NCBI GenBank assembly: GCA_947175485.1
Contig: CAMWMZ010000010.1
Span: forward strand, 1-32,951
DNA from: an uncultured Clostridia bacterium
GTDB lineage: Bacteria > Bacillota > Clostridia > Christensenellales > Borkfalkiaceae
Direction of reading: 5' to 3'
DNA: 32,951 bases
Shown here: piece by piece, positions 16,110 through 22,646 of the stretch
Numbering within the stretch: position 1 is the first letter of the stretch
Layout of the letters: the number at the start of each line of letters is the position of its first letter
Made by a program: the position numbers and the translations under genes
Notes under the pieces: model-generated
What the model was told of the DNA's origin: nothing
Seen by the model: the letters and a program-made list of their open reading frames with translations, nothing else
The model's database searches: none

Positions 16110-17033
16110 ATGATTTTAACGGTATGTTTAAGCCCTTGTATTGATGTAAATATAGAGGTTGATTCTCTCAGTGTAGGGAAAAATAATACAATTTTAAGCA
16201 AAAGAATATTTTTCACCGGCAAAGCGATTAACGTTGCAATAGGCGTTACCAGACTTGGAGCCGAAGCGTTTTCAACGGGATTTATGTATGAAGGAAACGG
16301 GCACCAGTTTGAAATAGAGTTGCACCGTGAAGGTGTTCCGTATAAATTTGTTTGGAATGAAGGAAGAGTAAGAGAGAATTACAAATTTATAGACCAGCGT
16401 TCAATGCTCACTGAAGTGAATGATGTCAGCGCCGCTATTACAGAGGAAAAACAACAAGAATTGTTGAAACTTGTAGGTCAATTATCTTCCAGATGTGAAG
16501 CAGTTGTAATTTCCGGTGGTTTGGCAAAGGGTATGTCGGCAGAATTTTACAGTGAAATTCTTAAAGTTATACCTGATAGAGTCAAAAAAATAGTGGATAC
16601 AGAGGGTGAACGACTATTATGCTCTCTTAAACATGGAATAGATCTTATAAAACCGAATTTAGAGGAATTGGAACGTACTCTAAAACGAAAAATCAAGAGC
16701 AAAGCGGAAATATTTGATGCTTGTAATGAACTTATATCAATGGGCGCCAAACGTGTGCTTTTATCTCTTGGAAAGAAAGGGGCAATAATTACAGACGGAA
16801 TACATAGTTATTACAGTAAAAGCGTTAACGTTGCTATGAATTCGACTATTGGTGCGGGTGATGCTATGGTTTCTGCTTCCGCACATGCACTTGCAAATAA
16901 TCGTCCGTTACAAGACATTTTGAAATATGGAGTTGCAGCCGGAACCGCTTCTGTTACTTCGCCGAACAGCATATCTTTCAGTAAAAACAAATTTGAGGAA
17001 ATTCTTTCCGCTTTATCGGTAAAAGAAATTTGA
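16110..17033 (+). CDS. PfkB-family sugar-phosphate kinase (1-phosphofructokinase/LacC type)
   Basis: The 307-residue product belongs to the ribokinase-like hexose-phosphate kinases, which include 1-phosphofructokinase (FruK) and tagatose-6-phosphate kinase (LacC). The opening ILTVCLSPCIDVNIEVDSL matches the TLNPALD start of that group. The C-terminal STIGAGDAMVSA carries the anion hole and catalytic base (GAGD at 248-251). Odd points: the conserved GGKG near residue 36 reads TGKA, and the LNPALD motif reads LSPCID. Both suggest a divergent substrate. The ATG follows AAGAGG. Position behind pfkA suggests hexose-phosphate metabolism. No fructose PTS gene is nearby, so the exact substrate is left open. 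Confidence 0.82.
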   Translation: MILTVCLSPCIDVNIEVDSLSVGKNNTILSKRIFFTGKAINVAIGVTRLGAEAFSTGFMYEGNGHQFEIELHREGVPYKFVWNEGRVRENYKFIDQRSMLTEVNDVSAAITEEKQQELLKLVGQLSSRCEAVVISGGLAKGMSAEFYSEILKVIPDRVKKIVDTEGERLLCSLKHGIDLIKPNLEELERTLKRKIKSKAEIFDACNELISMGAKRVLLSLGKKGAIITDGIHSYYSKSVNVAMNSTIGAGDAMVSASAHALANNRPLQDILKYGVAAGTASVTSPNSISFSKNKFEEILSALSVKEI

Positions 17034-17041
17034 CTAAACGC

Positions 17042-17070
17042 TTGAAAAATCATGCTTTATGTTATATAAT
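17042..17070 (+). promoter_or_regulatory. Promoter of the small cysteine-cluster gene
   Basis: TTGAAA (17042-17047), 17 bases and TATAAT (17065-17070). AAGGAG at 17081-17086 and the ATG at 17097 follow. Confidence 0.7.
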
Positions 17071-17096
17071 ATAGCTATTAAAGGAGAATTTTATAT

Positions 17097-17438
17097 ATGT
17101 GGAACAGTCAGGCGCCTTTGCAATTGCTATTGTCTATGCCTAATACTCTTTCTAAAGAAAATCTTATCAATCTTCAGGCTGTAATTGATGTTGATAAAAT
17201 AATTAACAGTCAAAGACTGAAACGGGATTTGTGCGGCGAATATGCGCCGTTCTGTGATTTTTGTGATAAAAGCCTTCAATATCCTTGCGCGCATGCTTAT
17301 GTAAAAATGAAGCAGTCTGAAGGGCTTGATGTTGAAATCGATAAAGCTGTGTTTGAAGAAGTTGCAGCGGCAGAACAGCCCAAGCAACAAAATTCGCGCA
17401 AAGTAATAAGAATAGCTCAGCTTAAACGTATTAGATAA
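17097..17438 (+). CDS. Small cysteine-cluster protein, function unknown
   Basis: I do not recognise this 113-residue protein. It has no signal peptide or membrane segment. A cluster of C46, C53, C56, C64 and H66 (pattern CX6CX2CX7CXH) looks like a metal-binding site. The last 30 residues are basic with KVIRIAQLKRIR at the end. The gene is well supported: its own TTGAAA-N17-TATAAT promoter, AAGGAG at proper distance, and a strong terminator right after the stop. It is therefore an independent transcript. A zinc-binding regulatory or RNA-binding role is possible, but there is no direct evidence. Confidence 0.8.
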   Translation: MWNSQAPLQLLLSMPNTLSKENLINLQAVIDVDKIINSQRLKRDLCGEYAPFCDFCDKSLQYPCAHAYVKMKQSEGLDVEIDKAVFEEVAAAEQPKQQNSRKVIRIAQLKRIR

Positions 17439-17453
17439 TTAATATAAAATTTT

Positions 17454-17491
17454 AATAAGCCGTACTTTAAAATGTACGGCTTATTTGTTTA
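17454..17491 (+). terminator. Terminator after the cysteine-cluster gene
   Basis: AATAAGCCGTAC (17454-17465) and GTACGGCTTATT (17474-17485) form a perfect 12-bp stem with an eight-base loop, followed by a T-rich stretch. Confidence 0.8.
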
Positions 17492-17522
17492 ATAAATCAA
17501 TAACAAGATTATTTAATTTTGA

Positions 17523-17551
17523 TTGACAAATTATAAAGAAATTGCTAAAAT
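17523..17551 (+). promoter_or_regulatory. Promoter upstream of the MATE gene
   Basis: TTGACA (17523-17528), 17 bases and TAAAAT (17546-17551). The transcript would start near 17558, only about 12 bases before a strong terminator hairpin. Confidence 0.7.
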
Positions 17552-17569
17552 TAAAGTCGTTGAACAGCA

Positions 17570-17610
17570 AAAAACGGCGTAGAATTTCGACTGAATTCTA
17601 CGCCGTTTTT
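17570..17610 (+). terminator. Strong hairpin in the MATE leader, possible attenuator
   Basis: A 17-bp perfect stem (17570-17586 with 17594-17610) surrounds a seven-base loop and ends in five T. It includes ACGGCGTAGAATT and its complement. It lies between the only good promoter and the MATE start codon, so expression must read through it, or it ends a very short RNA of about 50 bases. Confidence 0.75.
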
Positions 17611-17686
17611 ATGTTCTTAGCAGGTTTCAGACGCTCTTTCCTCTGATAAAGACGAAATCCGTGTTTGTTTATTGGAGGCATTTTTT

Positions 17687-19069
17687 ATGGTTAATCAGGA
17701 AAACTTAGAATTTTTGGGTAAAGAAAAAATTGCAAAATTGATGGCTAAATTTTGTATTCCTTGCGTTCTTTCCCTTTTAGTCAGTGCGTTATATAATATT
17801 GTAGACCAAATTTTTGTAGGAAACAGTGAGCTTTCAACGCTCGGAAATGCTGCAACAGGCATAGTATTTCCTATTTTTATTATTGCACAAGGCTTTGCGT
17901 GGTATTTCGGCGACGGAGCAGCGGCATATATTAATATACACCAAGGTAGCGGAGACACTTCCAAAATTCATAAATGTGTCGGCACCGGTATAACTTTAAC
18001 TTTGATTGTTAGCATAATATTGCTTGCAGTCTTTTATCCGCTTAAAACTCAAATTCTTACAGTGTTTGGCGCATCTGAAAACAGTATTGTATATGCCGTA
18101 GAATATTTTGATATTATACTTGGATTTTTCCCTGTTTATATGCTTTCAAATATGATAAACGCTGTTATACGTGCAGACGGAAGTCCGTCATGGTCAATGC
18201 TTTCAATGCTTGCAGGAGCAATCGCAAATATTATACTGGATCCGATATTCATATTTGTCTGCAAGTGGGGAATGTTCGGTGCAGCTTGGGCAACGGTTAT
18301 AGGGCAAATAATTTCATTTATTATTTCTATCATTTACCTGTTCCGTACGAAAACTTTCCGCCTAACCTTTAAGAGCTTAATACCAAACTTAAAAGATTAT
18401 AGTGAAGCATTTAAACTTGGATTGTCTTCACTTATTACTCAAATGACAATTGTTGTTATATCTCTGGTATGTAATATAATGCTTGCTAAATACGGTTCTA
18501 TGTCAAAATACGGAGCAGATATTCCAATTGCTGTAATAGGTATTGAAAGCAAAGTTTTTACAGTAGTGATAAATATTGTAGTCGGCGTCGTGCTTGGGTG
18601 CCAACCTATAATTGGATATAATATTGGTGCAAAAAATTTTGACAGAATAAAAAAATTATATCTTTCAATTTTATTATGTACTGTTATAGTTGGAATTATA
18701 TCGACTGTTTTATTTGAAATTGCGCCTAAAACAGTAGTGGGGATGTTCGGTAAACCAACTAACATCCCAAATCCAGATGATTATTGGGAATTTGCTTGTA
18801 AAACATTTCGCATATTTCTTGCACTATTAATTTTTACCTGTACTATTAAAATGTCTTCTATTTTCTTTCAAGCTGTAGGTAAGCCAATATTTGCCGTGCT
18901 GACTTCACTTATAAGGGATGTAATTTGTTTTGTTCCGCTTATCTGCATTTTGCCAATATTCTATGGCATAGACGGCGTTTTATTTTCTGCGCCTATAGCT
19001 GATTTAATTGCTATGATCATAACAATTATTTTGACTTTATTGTTTTTTGCAAAAATAAAGAAACGATAA
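17687..19069 (+). CDS. MATE-family multidrug/organic cation exporter
   Basis: The 460-residue product is an integral membrane antiporter of the MATE family, which expels drugs or organic cations using a sodium or proton gradient. About twelve hydrophobic helices are visible, in two similar halves. Family landmarks include VDQIFVGNSELSTLGNAATGI in the first helices, RADGSPSWSMLSMLAGAIANIILDPIFIF, and GCQPIIGYNIGAKNF opening the second half. The substrate cannot be deduced. The ATG at 17687 follows TTGGAGG with eight bases between. An in-frame TTG at 17672 overlaps that site and is rejected. A promoter followed by a strong hairpin precedes the gene. No clear terminator follows it. Confidence 0.95.
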   Translation: MVNQENLEFLGKEKIAKLMAKFCIPCVLSLLVSALYNIVDQIFVGNSELSTLGNAATGIVFPIFIIAQGFAWYFGDGAAAYINIHQGSGDTSKIHKCVGTGITLTLIVSIILLAVFYPLKTQILTVFGASENSIVYAVEYFDIILGFFPVYMLSNMINAVIRADGSPSWSMLSMLAGAIANIILDPIFIFVCKWGMFGAAWATVIGQIISFIISIIYLFRTKTFRLTFKSLIPNLKDYSEAFKLGLSSLITQMTIVVISLVCNIMLAKYGSMSKYGADIPIAVIGIESKVFTVVINIVVGVVLGCQPIIGYNIGAKNFDRIKKLYLSILLCTVIVGIISTVLFEIAPKTVVGMFGKPTNIPNPDDYWEFACKTFRIFLALLIFTCTIKMSSIFFQAVGKPIFAVLTSLIRDVICFVPLICILPIFYGIDGVLFSAPIADLIAMIITIILTLLFFAKIKKR

Positions 19070-19305
19070 CGTTGTGTTACTTAAGTTTATGGTAATAATA
19101 TTGTAAAAGGAACAAGGAGAGGCAGATTCTGCAAATATGTATTTATCTGAAAAATATAAAATAATTTCACAAGTAACAATCAATTCATATAATATAAATA
19201 AGATTCCTTTAGTATAAACTAAACTTTCTATTTTAAACTAATTTAAAAGAATGTTGCCTCACTTAAAAAGCAATTTGACAAACATTACAATAAAGAGTAA
19301 TATAT
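19070..19305 (+). other. AT-rich gap after the MATE gene
   Basis: No supported gene is seen. A 26-codon frame (19137-19217) follows an AAGGAGAGG at 19114-19122, but at 14 bases the spacing is poor. A consensus plus-strand promoter, TTGACA (19275-19280) and TAATAT (19298-19303), faces the tRNA terminator hairpin. Its transcript, if made, would run antisense to the tRNA and toward the cation exporter at 19499. Confidence 0.4.
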
Positions 19306-19334
19306 AAAAAAACCGCTACGAATAGCGGTTTTTA
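19306..19334 (-). terminator. tRNA-Thr terminator
   Basis: AACCGCTA and TAGCGGTT form a perfect 8-bp stem with a four-base loop (19311-19330). The minus-strand transcript then reads a run of seven T. The plus strand also carries a T-run after the stem, so it may work both ways. Confidence 0.85.
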
Positions 19335-19337
19335 ATA

Positions 19338-19413
<76 letters not shown>

Positions 19414-19429
19414 ACTAACTACCTAAAAT

Positions 19430-19458
19430 ATTATATTTAAAAAATAAAATATTGTCAA
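19430..19458 (-). promoter_or_regulatory. tRNA-Thr promoter
   Basis: A perfect sigma-A consensus: TTGACA (19458-19453), 17 bases and TATAAT (19435-19430), with the mature tRNA starting 17 bases downstream. Confidence 0.88.
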
Positions 19459-19498
19459 TTTATTTTAAAGTTATTTTGACAAAAATTCGGAGAAACCC

Positions 19499-20383
19499 TT
19501 GCAAACATCCGATCTGGAAAAAACTGCTATAAAAACCTCAGTAGTAACAATTATATTTAATTTTGCTCTTAGCTTATTCAAACTTTTAGCCGGCATTTTC
19601 GGTGCGTCTATGGCCTTGATTTCTGACGCAATACATTCCGCATCTGATGTATTTTCAACAGTAATAGTATTGATTGGGGTAAAGGCTTCTTCTAAAAAAG
19701 CAGACAAAAAGCATCCGTTCGGACATGAAAGATTTGAATGTGTAGCGGCTATTATACTTGCTGTGGTGCTTTTTGCAACCGGAATCGGTATTGGATATGC
19801 CGGTATAGAAGCTATTATAACAGGCGCATATCTAAATTTTGAAATACCGAAAACAATTGCGCTTGTTGCTGCCGCTGTTTCAATTATAACAAAAGAGGCA
19901 ATGTTTTGGTACACAATAATTGCGTCAAAAAAAGTAAATTCTTCAGCGCTAAAGGCAGACGCATGGCATCATAGAACTGACGCGCTATCATCAGTCGGAA
20001 GTCTGGCAGGCATAATCGGCGCAATGTTGGGCGTTCCGGTTCTTGACTGTGTGGCGAGTATAATTATTTGTTTAATGATAATTATTGCAGCTGTCAGGAT
20101 TTTCATGGACGCAATTAAAAAAATGACAGATGAAGCTTGCGATGAAAAGACAGAAGAGGAGATACGAAATTTTATCTTATCTTGCAACGGAGTGGAGCGT
20201 ATTGATAATTTGATGACCAGACTATTCGGAAATCGTATTTATGTTATAGTTGAAATTGCTTGTGACGGTAGTCTGTCTTTATGCGCAGCGCACGAAATTG
20301 CCGAAAAAATCCATAATGGAATAGAAGAAAAATTTCCTTTGGTTAAACATATAACCGTTCACGTCAATCCATATATTTTATAA
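19499..20383 (+). CDS. CDF-family divalent cation exporter
   Basis: The 294-residue product is a cation diffusion facilitator that exports Zn, Fe, Mn or similar ions. About six membrane helices occupy 1-205. The metal-site motifs are DAIHSASD in helix 2 and DAWHHRTDA in helix 5, the usual DxxxD/HxxxD pairs. HPFGHERFE lies between. A cytoplasmic domain of about 85 residues follows and ends HVNPYIL. The start is TTG at 19499, supported by CGGAG six bases upstream; no suitable ATG exists nearby. A shared terminator follows. Which metal is moved cannot be told from these motifs. Confidence 0.94.
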   Translation: MQTSDLEKTAIKTSVVTIIFNFALSLFKLLAGIFGASMALISDAIHSASDVFSTVIVLIGVKASSKKADKKHPFGHERFECVAAIILAVVLFATGIGIGYAGIEAIITGAYLNFEIPKTIALVAAAVSIITKEAMFWYTIIASKKVNSSALKADAWHHRTDALSSVGSLAGIIGAMLGVPVLDCVASIIICLMIIIAAVRIFMDAIKKMTDEACDEKTEEEIRNFILSCNGVERIDNLMTRLFGNRIYVIVEIACDGSLSLCAAHEIAEKIHNGIEEKFPLVKHITVHVNPYIL

Positions 20384-20392
20384 ATATAAAAT

Positions 20393-20422
20393 AAAAACAC
20401 GGAATTTTTATCCGTGTTTTTT
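20393..20422. terminator. Bidirectional terminator between the cation exporter and lexA
   Basis: AAAAACACGGA (20393-20403) and TCCGTGTTTTT (20411-20421) form an 11-bp stem with T-runs on both strands. It serves the convergent CDF and lexA genes. Confidence 0.88.
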
Positions 20423-21025
20423 CTATAAATTTCTTATTAATCCGATAACTTTTCCAAGAATATGAACTTCATTGAAAATAAAGTCTTCCATTTCATCGTT
20501 TTCAGGGTGCAAAATAATTTTACCATCACGTTTAAAAAAACGTTTGACTGTTGCACTTTCATCAACAAGAGCCACAACTATATCTCCGTTATCTGCAGTC
20601 TGCTGTTTTCTAACTATAACTTTGTCACCTTCAAACATCCCGATTTTTATCATAGACGACCCTTGAACATTGAGCATAAACAAATCGTCGCCTGAAAAAA
20701 AGTTATCAGGAAGAGAATAATACCCTTCATAATTTTCAGCCGCAAAAATCGGTTGCCCGGCAGCGACTGTTCCTACAAGCGGAACAGATACCGATTTGCT
20801 TTTTAAAGATATTGCCCGCCGTTTCACGTCGGATTTTTCCAAAAGTCCGCGGTCTTTTAAACGGTTTATTATGTTAAATACAGTGGCGGTGGACTTTATG
20901 TTACAAGCTGAGCAAACTTCCCGCACACAAGGAGCATAGCCGTTTTCAGCCATATATTTTTGAATATAAGAAAAAACATTTTCTTCGTTTCTGATTTTTT
21001 CAGCTTGTCTCGGGGAAGTATTCAT
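20423..21025 (-). CDS. lexA: SOS repressor LexA
   Basis: LexA represses DNA-damage genes until RecA filaments trigger its self-cleavage. The 200-residue product has an N-terminal winged helix-turn-helix (about 1-72) with APCVREVCSACNIKSTATVFNII as the recognition region. The C-terminal S24 peptidase domain has the Ala89-Gly90 cleavage site in VGTVAAGQP, catalytic Ser124 in VQGSSMI and Lys161 in SATVKRFFK. All parts needed for autoproteolysis are present. The ATG follows GAGGTG. A candidate promoter (TTGATT at 21070-21065, TAAAAT at 21047-21042) is overlapped by a palindrome that may be its own operator. The gene converges on the CDF gene at a shared terminator. Confidence 0.96.
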   Translation of the reverse strand: MNTSPRQAEKIRNEENVFSYIQKYMAENGYAPCVREVCSACNIKSTATVFNIINRLKDRGLLEKSDVKRRAISLKSKSVSVPLVGTVAAGQPIFAAENYEGYYSLPDNFFSGDDLFMLNVQGSSMIKIGMFEGDKVIVRKQQTADNGDIVVALVDESATVKRFFKRDGKIILHPENDEMEDFIFNEVHILGKVIGLIRNL

Positions 21026-21041
21026 TTTTCACCTCAAAAAT

Positions 21042-21084
21042 ATTTTATCAGAAAACGTATTAAAAATCAAACAAAAGTTTGTTT
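21042..21084 (-). promoter_or_regulatory. lexA promoter with overlapping palindrome (candidate LexA operator)
   Basis: TTGATT-N17-TAAAAT on the minus strand (21070-21042). AAACAAA-AG-TTTGTTT at 21069-21084 is a perfect inverted repeat touching the -35. It differs from the Bacillus LexA box (CGAAC..GTTCG), so the assignment rests on position only. A plus-strand TTGAAT-N17-TATTAT (21093-21121) for the neighbouring gene begins 9 bases away. Confidence 0.5.
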
Positions 21085-21137
21085 AAATTTACTTGAATTT
21101 TAAACAATTTAAATATATTATATTGTCGAGGTGTAAA

Positions 21138-21314
21138 ATGAAAATCGAAAAAAGAAAATGCGTGCTGTATGAAAGGGAGTGTATCGATTGCGGCGAATGC
21201 GACTTATGTGACCTGGACCCGCTTAAAATTTGCGATAACTGCGGCAAATGTTTAGATATACGTGATGATGCCATAATAAAAATCGATAAAATAATAACCG
21301 ACAAAAATGATTAA
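21138..21314 (+). CDS. 58-residue cysteine-rich protein
   Basis: I do not recognise a named family. This soluble protein has seven of its eight cysteines in two runs: C15, C18, C21, C24 and C32, C35, C38, all with two-residue spacing, plus C8. The pattern resembles ferredoxin-like iron-sulfur or multi-zinc binding, but lacks the classical CX2CX2CX3CP arrangement. Charged ends frame the metal-binding core. The ATG at 21138 follows GAGGTG at 21128-21133 and a TTGAAT-N17-TATTAT promoter. A longer frame starting at 21093 is not supported. It diverges from lexA, and its stop codon overlaps that of the recombinase. A redox or damage-linked role is conceivable only from position. Confidence 0.75.
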   Translation: MKIEKRKCVLYERECIDCGECDLCDLDPLKICDNCGKCLDIRDDAIIKIDKIITDKND

Positions 21315-22357
21315 TCTTCACGTTTTAATTTTACTTTACCAACCACGCCGCGCCGATTATCGTCGCTAATTGCAGCATAATGCTTACGTGTTGTATTTAC
21401 GTCTTTATGCCCTAAAACATCAGCAACAATATAAATATCACCAGTTGCTCTGTAAAGTTGAGTACCATAAGTAGAACGCAATTTGTGCGGTGAAATCTTT
21501 TTGAGAGGGGACACTATTTTTGCATATTTTTGAACAAGATTTTCAACTGCTCGCACAGTTATGCGGTTTTTATTGTTTGAGATAAAGAGGGCAGAGGACT
21601 CTTTTAATTTCTCATAATAATGCTCTTTGTAGTCAAGGTAGCGCTGTAGCGCTGCGGCAACGTCGTCATCAAAATACAAAATAGTTTTATTTCCGCCCTT
21701 TCGTGTAACAATAAAGGAGTTATCTTTAAAATTGATATCTTCGTTATTCAGTCCTACAAGTTCGCTTATACGAATTCCGGTGCCAAGAAATAGCATTAAA
21801 ATTGCTGAATCGCGGATTTTTGTTTTTTCATGATAGGCCCTTTGATGGGGGGTAAGACCATCGCCGCTTTCAACTGCATCCAAAATACCGTAGACTTCAT
21901 TTGTATCAAGTCGGATTATAGGCTTTTCGTGCAGTTTAGGCGTTGCAACTTTTGAAGAATTATCAACACTTATCATATTTTTATTAAAAAAGAATTTAAA
22001 CATCGCACGAACAGAAGACAGCTTTCTGGCTTTAGCGCGTTCATTACAAGTATGTTCTTTTCCGTTATAATTATAGTGAGATAAATATCCTATAAAATAT
22101 TCTATATCGTTACTGGTTACGTTTTCTAAGTCCTCAAGCGTGATTTGCTGAATTGTTTTACGTTTACGAAATTTTTTTTCTTGAAGAAAGTAGAAGAATA
22201 TTTTTAAGTCATGGGCATAGTTAAGACGTGTTAATGAAGACGTTTGGCTATCAATGGAAAGAAAATAATCGTAGCAAAAAGACGGAAGCTCTTTATCTAA
22301 AATTCTTTCAATTGTTTCCAGATTTTTATTGTTTCTTTGTATATAATAGTTTGACAT
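21311..22357 (-). CDS. Tyrosine recombinase (phage integrase/Xer family)
   Basis: The 348-residue product is a site-specific tyrosine recombinase. An N-terminal SAM-like core-binding domain covers about 25-135. The catalytic domain has R196 in GTGIRISELVGL, K220/K224 in RKGGNK, HKLR at 291-294, H317 in LGHKDV and the nucleophile Y327 in KHYAAI, so the active site is complete. It is a little longer than typical XerC/XerD (about 300), with extra residues at the N-terminus and a charged tail. No excisionase, phage or transposon genes are near, so a stand-alone or Xer-like function is likely. The ATG lacks a strong ribosome binding site. Its leader contains a 34-bp inverted repeat resembling loxP. 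The stop overlaps the plus-strand cysteine-rich gene. Confidence 0.93.
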   Translation of the reverse strand: MSNYYIQRNNKNLETIERILDKELPSFCYDYFLSIDSQTSSLTRLNYAHDLKIFFYFLQEKKFRKRKTIQQITLEDLENVTSNDIEYFIGYLSHYNYNGKEHTCNERAKARKLSSVRAMFKFFFNKNMISVDNSSKVATPKLHEKPIIRLDTNEVYGILDAVESGDGLTPHQRAYHEKTKIRDSAILMLFLGTGIRISELVGLNNEDINFKDNSFIVTRKGGNKTILYFDDDVAAALQRYLDYKEHYYEKLKESSALFISNNKNRITVRAVENLVQKYAKIVSPLKKISPHKLRSTYGTQLYRATGDIYIVADVLGHKDVNTTRKHYAAISDDNRRGVVGKVKLKRED

Positions 22358-22400
22358 AATAAAAGGGTAGTCCTATTTTGATGTGAAAAATAATATATAT

Positions 22401-22434
22401 AACACTTCGTAAAACACAGCTTTTACGAAGTGTT
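22401..22434. repeat. 34-bp loxP-like inverted repeat upstream of the recombinase
   Basis: AACACTTCGTAAAA (22401-22414) and TTTTACGAAGTGTT (22421-22434) are perfect 14-base inverted arms around CACAGC. Read as 13-8-13 the total length and the ACTTCGTA core equal those of loxP, with 10 of 13 arm positions identical to the loxP arm. It begins 44 bases from the recombinase start codon. It could be a recombination site, an operator or an RNA hairpin; no T-run typical of a terminator follows directly. Confidence 0.6.
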
Positions 22435-22448
22435 GCCGTGATAAATAT

Positions 22449-22477
22449 AGAATAACAAAAGAATACCTGATTGTCAA
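22449..22477 (-). promoter_or_regulatory. Recombinase promoter
   Basis: TTGACA (22477-22472), 17 bases and TATTCT (22454-22449) on the minus strand. The transcript would begin near 22442, so the inverted repeat at 22401-22434 lies at its 5' end. Confidence 0.65.
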
Positions 22478-22589
22478 GCCAAAATATAATTTAATTCTAA
22501 AAGTATTGATCAAAACCCATAAAATGCAATTAATTTGCTAAAATATTTACACATTTATGTCTGACATAGTACAGATAAAAGGTAAAATT

Positions 22590-22637
22590 TAAAAAACAAA
22601 AATATAGCGCACTGCCAGAAGTTTAGTGCGCTATATT
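22590..22637 (-). terminator. Terminator of the glycogen operon
   Basis: AATATAGCGCACT (22601-22613) and AGTGCGCTATATT (22625-22637) form a perfect 13-bp stem. On the minus strand it is followed by TTTTTGTTTTTT. It lies just past glgP. Confidence 0.88.
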
Positions 22638-22646
22638 CTGTAAAAA

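Noticed and set aside
22401-22434. Classical XerCD dif site
   Set aside because: Arms and centre do not resemble the dif consensus (TTATGTTAAAT-type XerD arm), and the perfect symmetry is unlike dif.
22556-22568. TATGTC-T-GACATA palindrome between glgP and the recombinase
   Set aside because: Perfect but short, far from either gene's promoter elements, and easily found by chance in AT-rich DNA.
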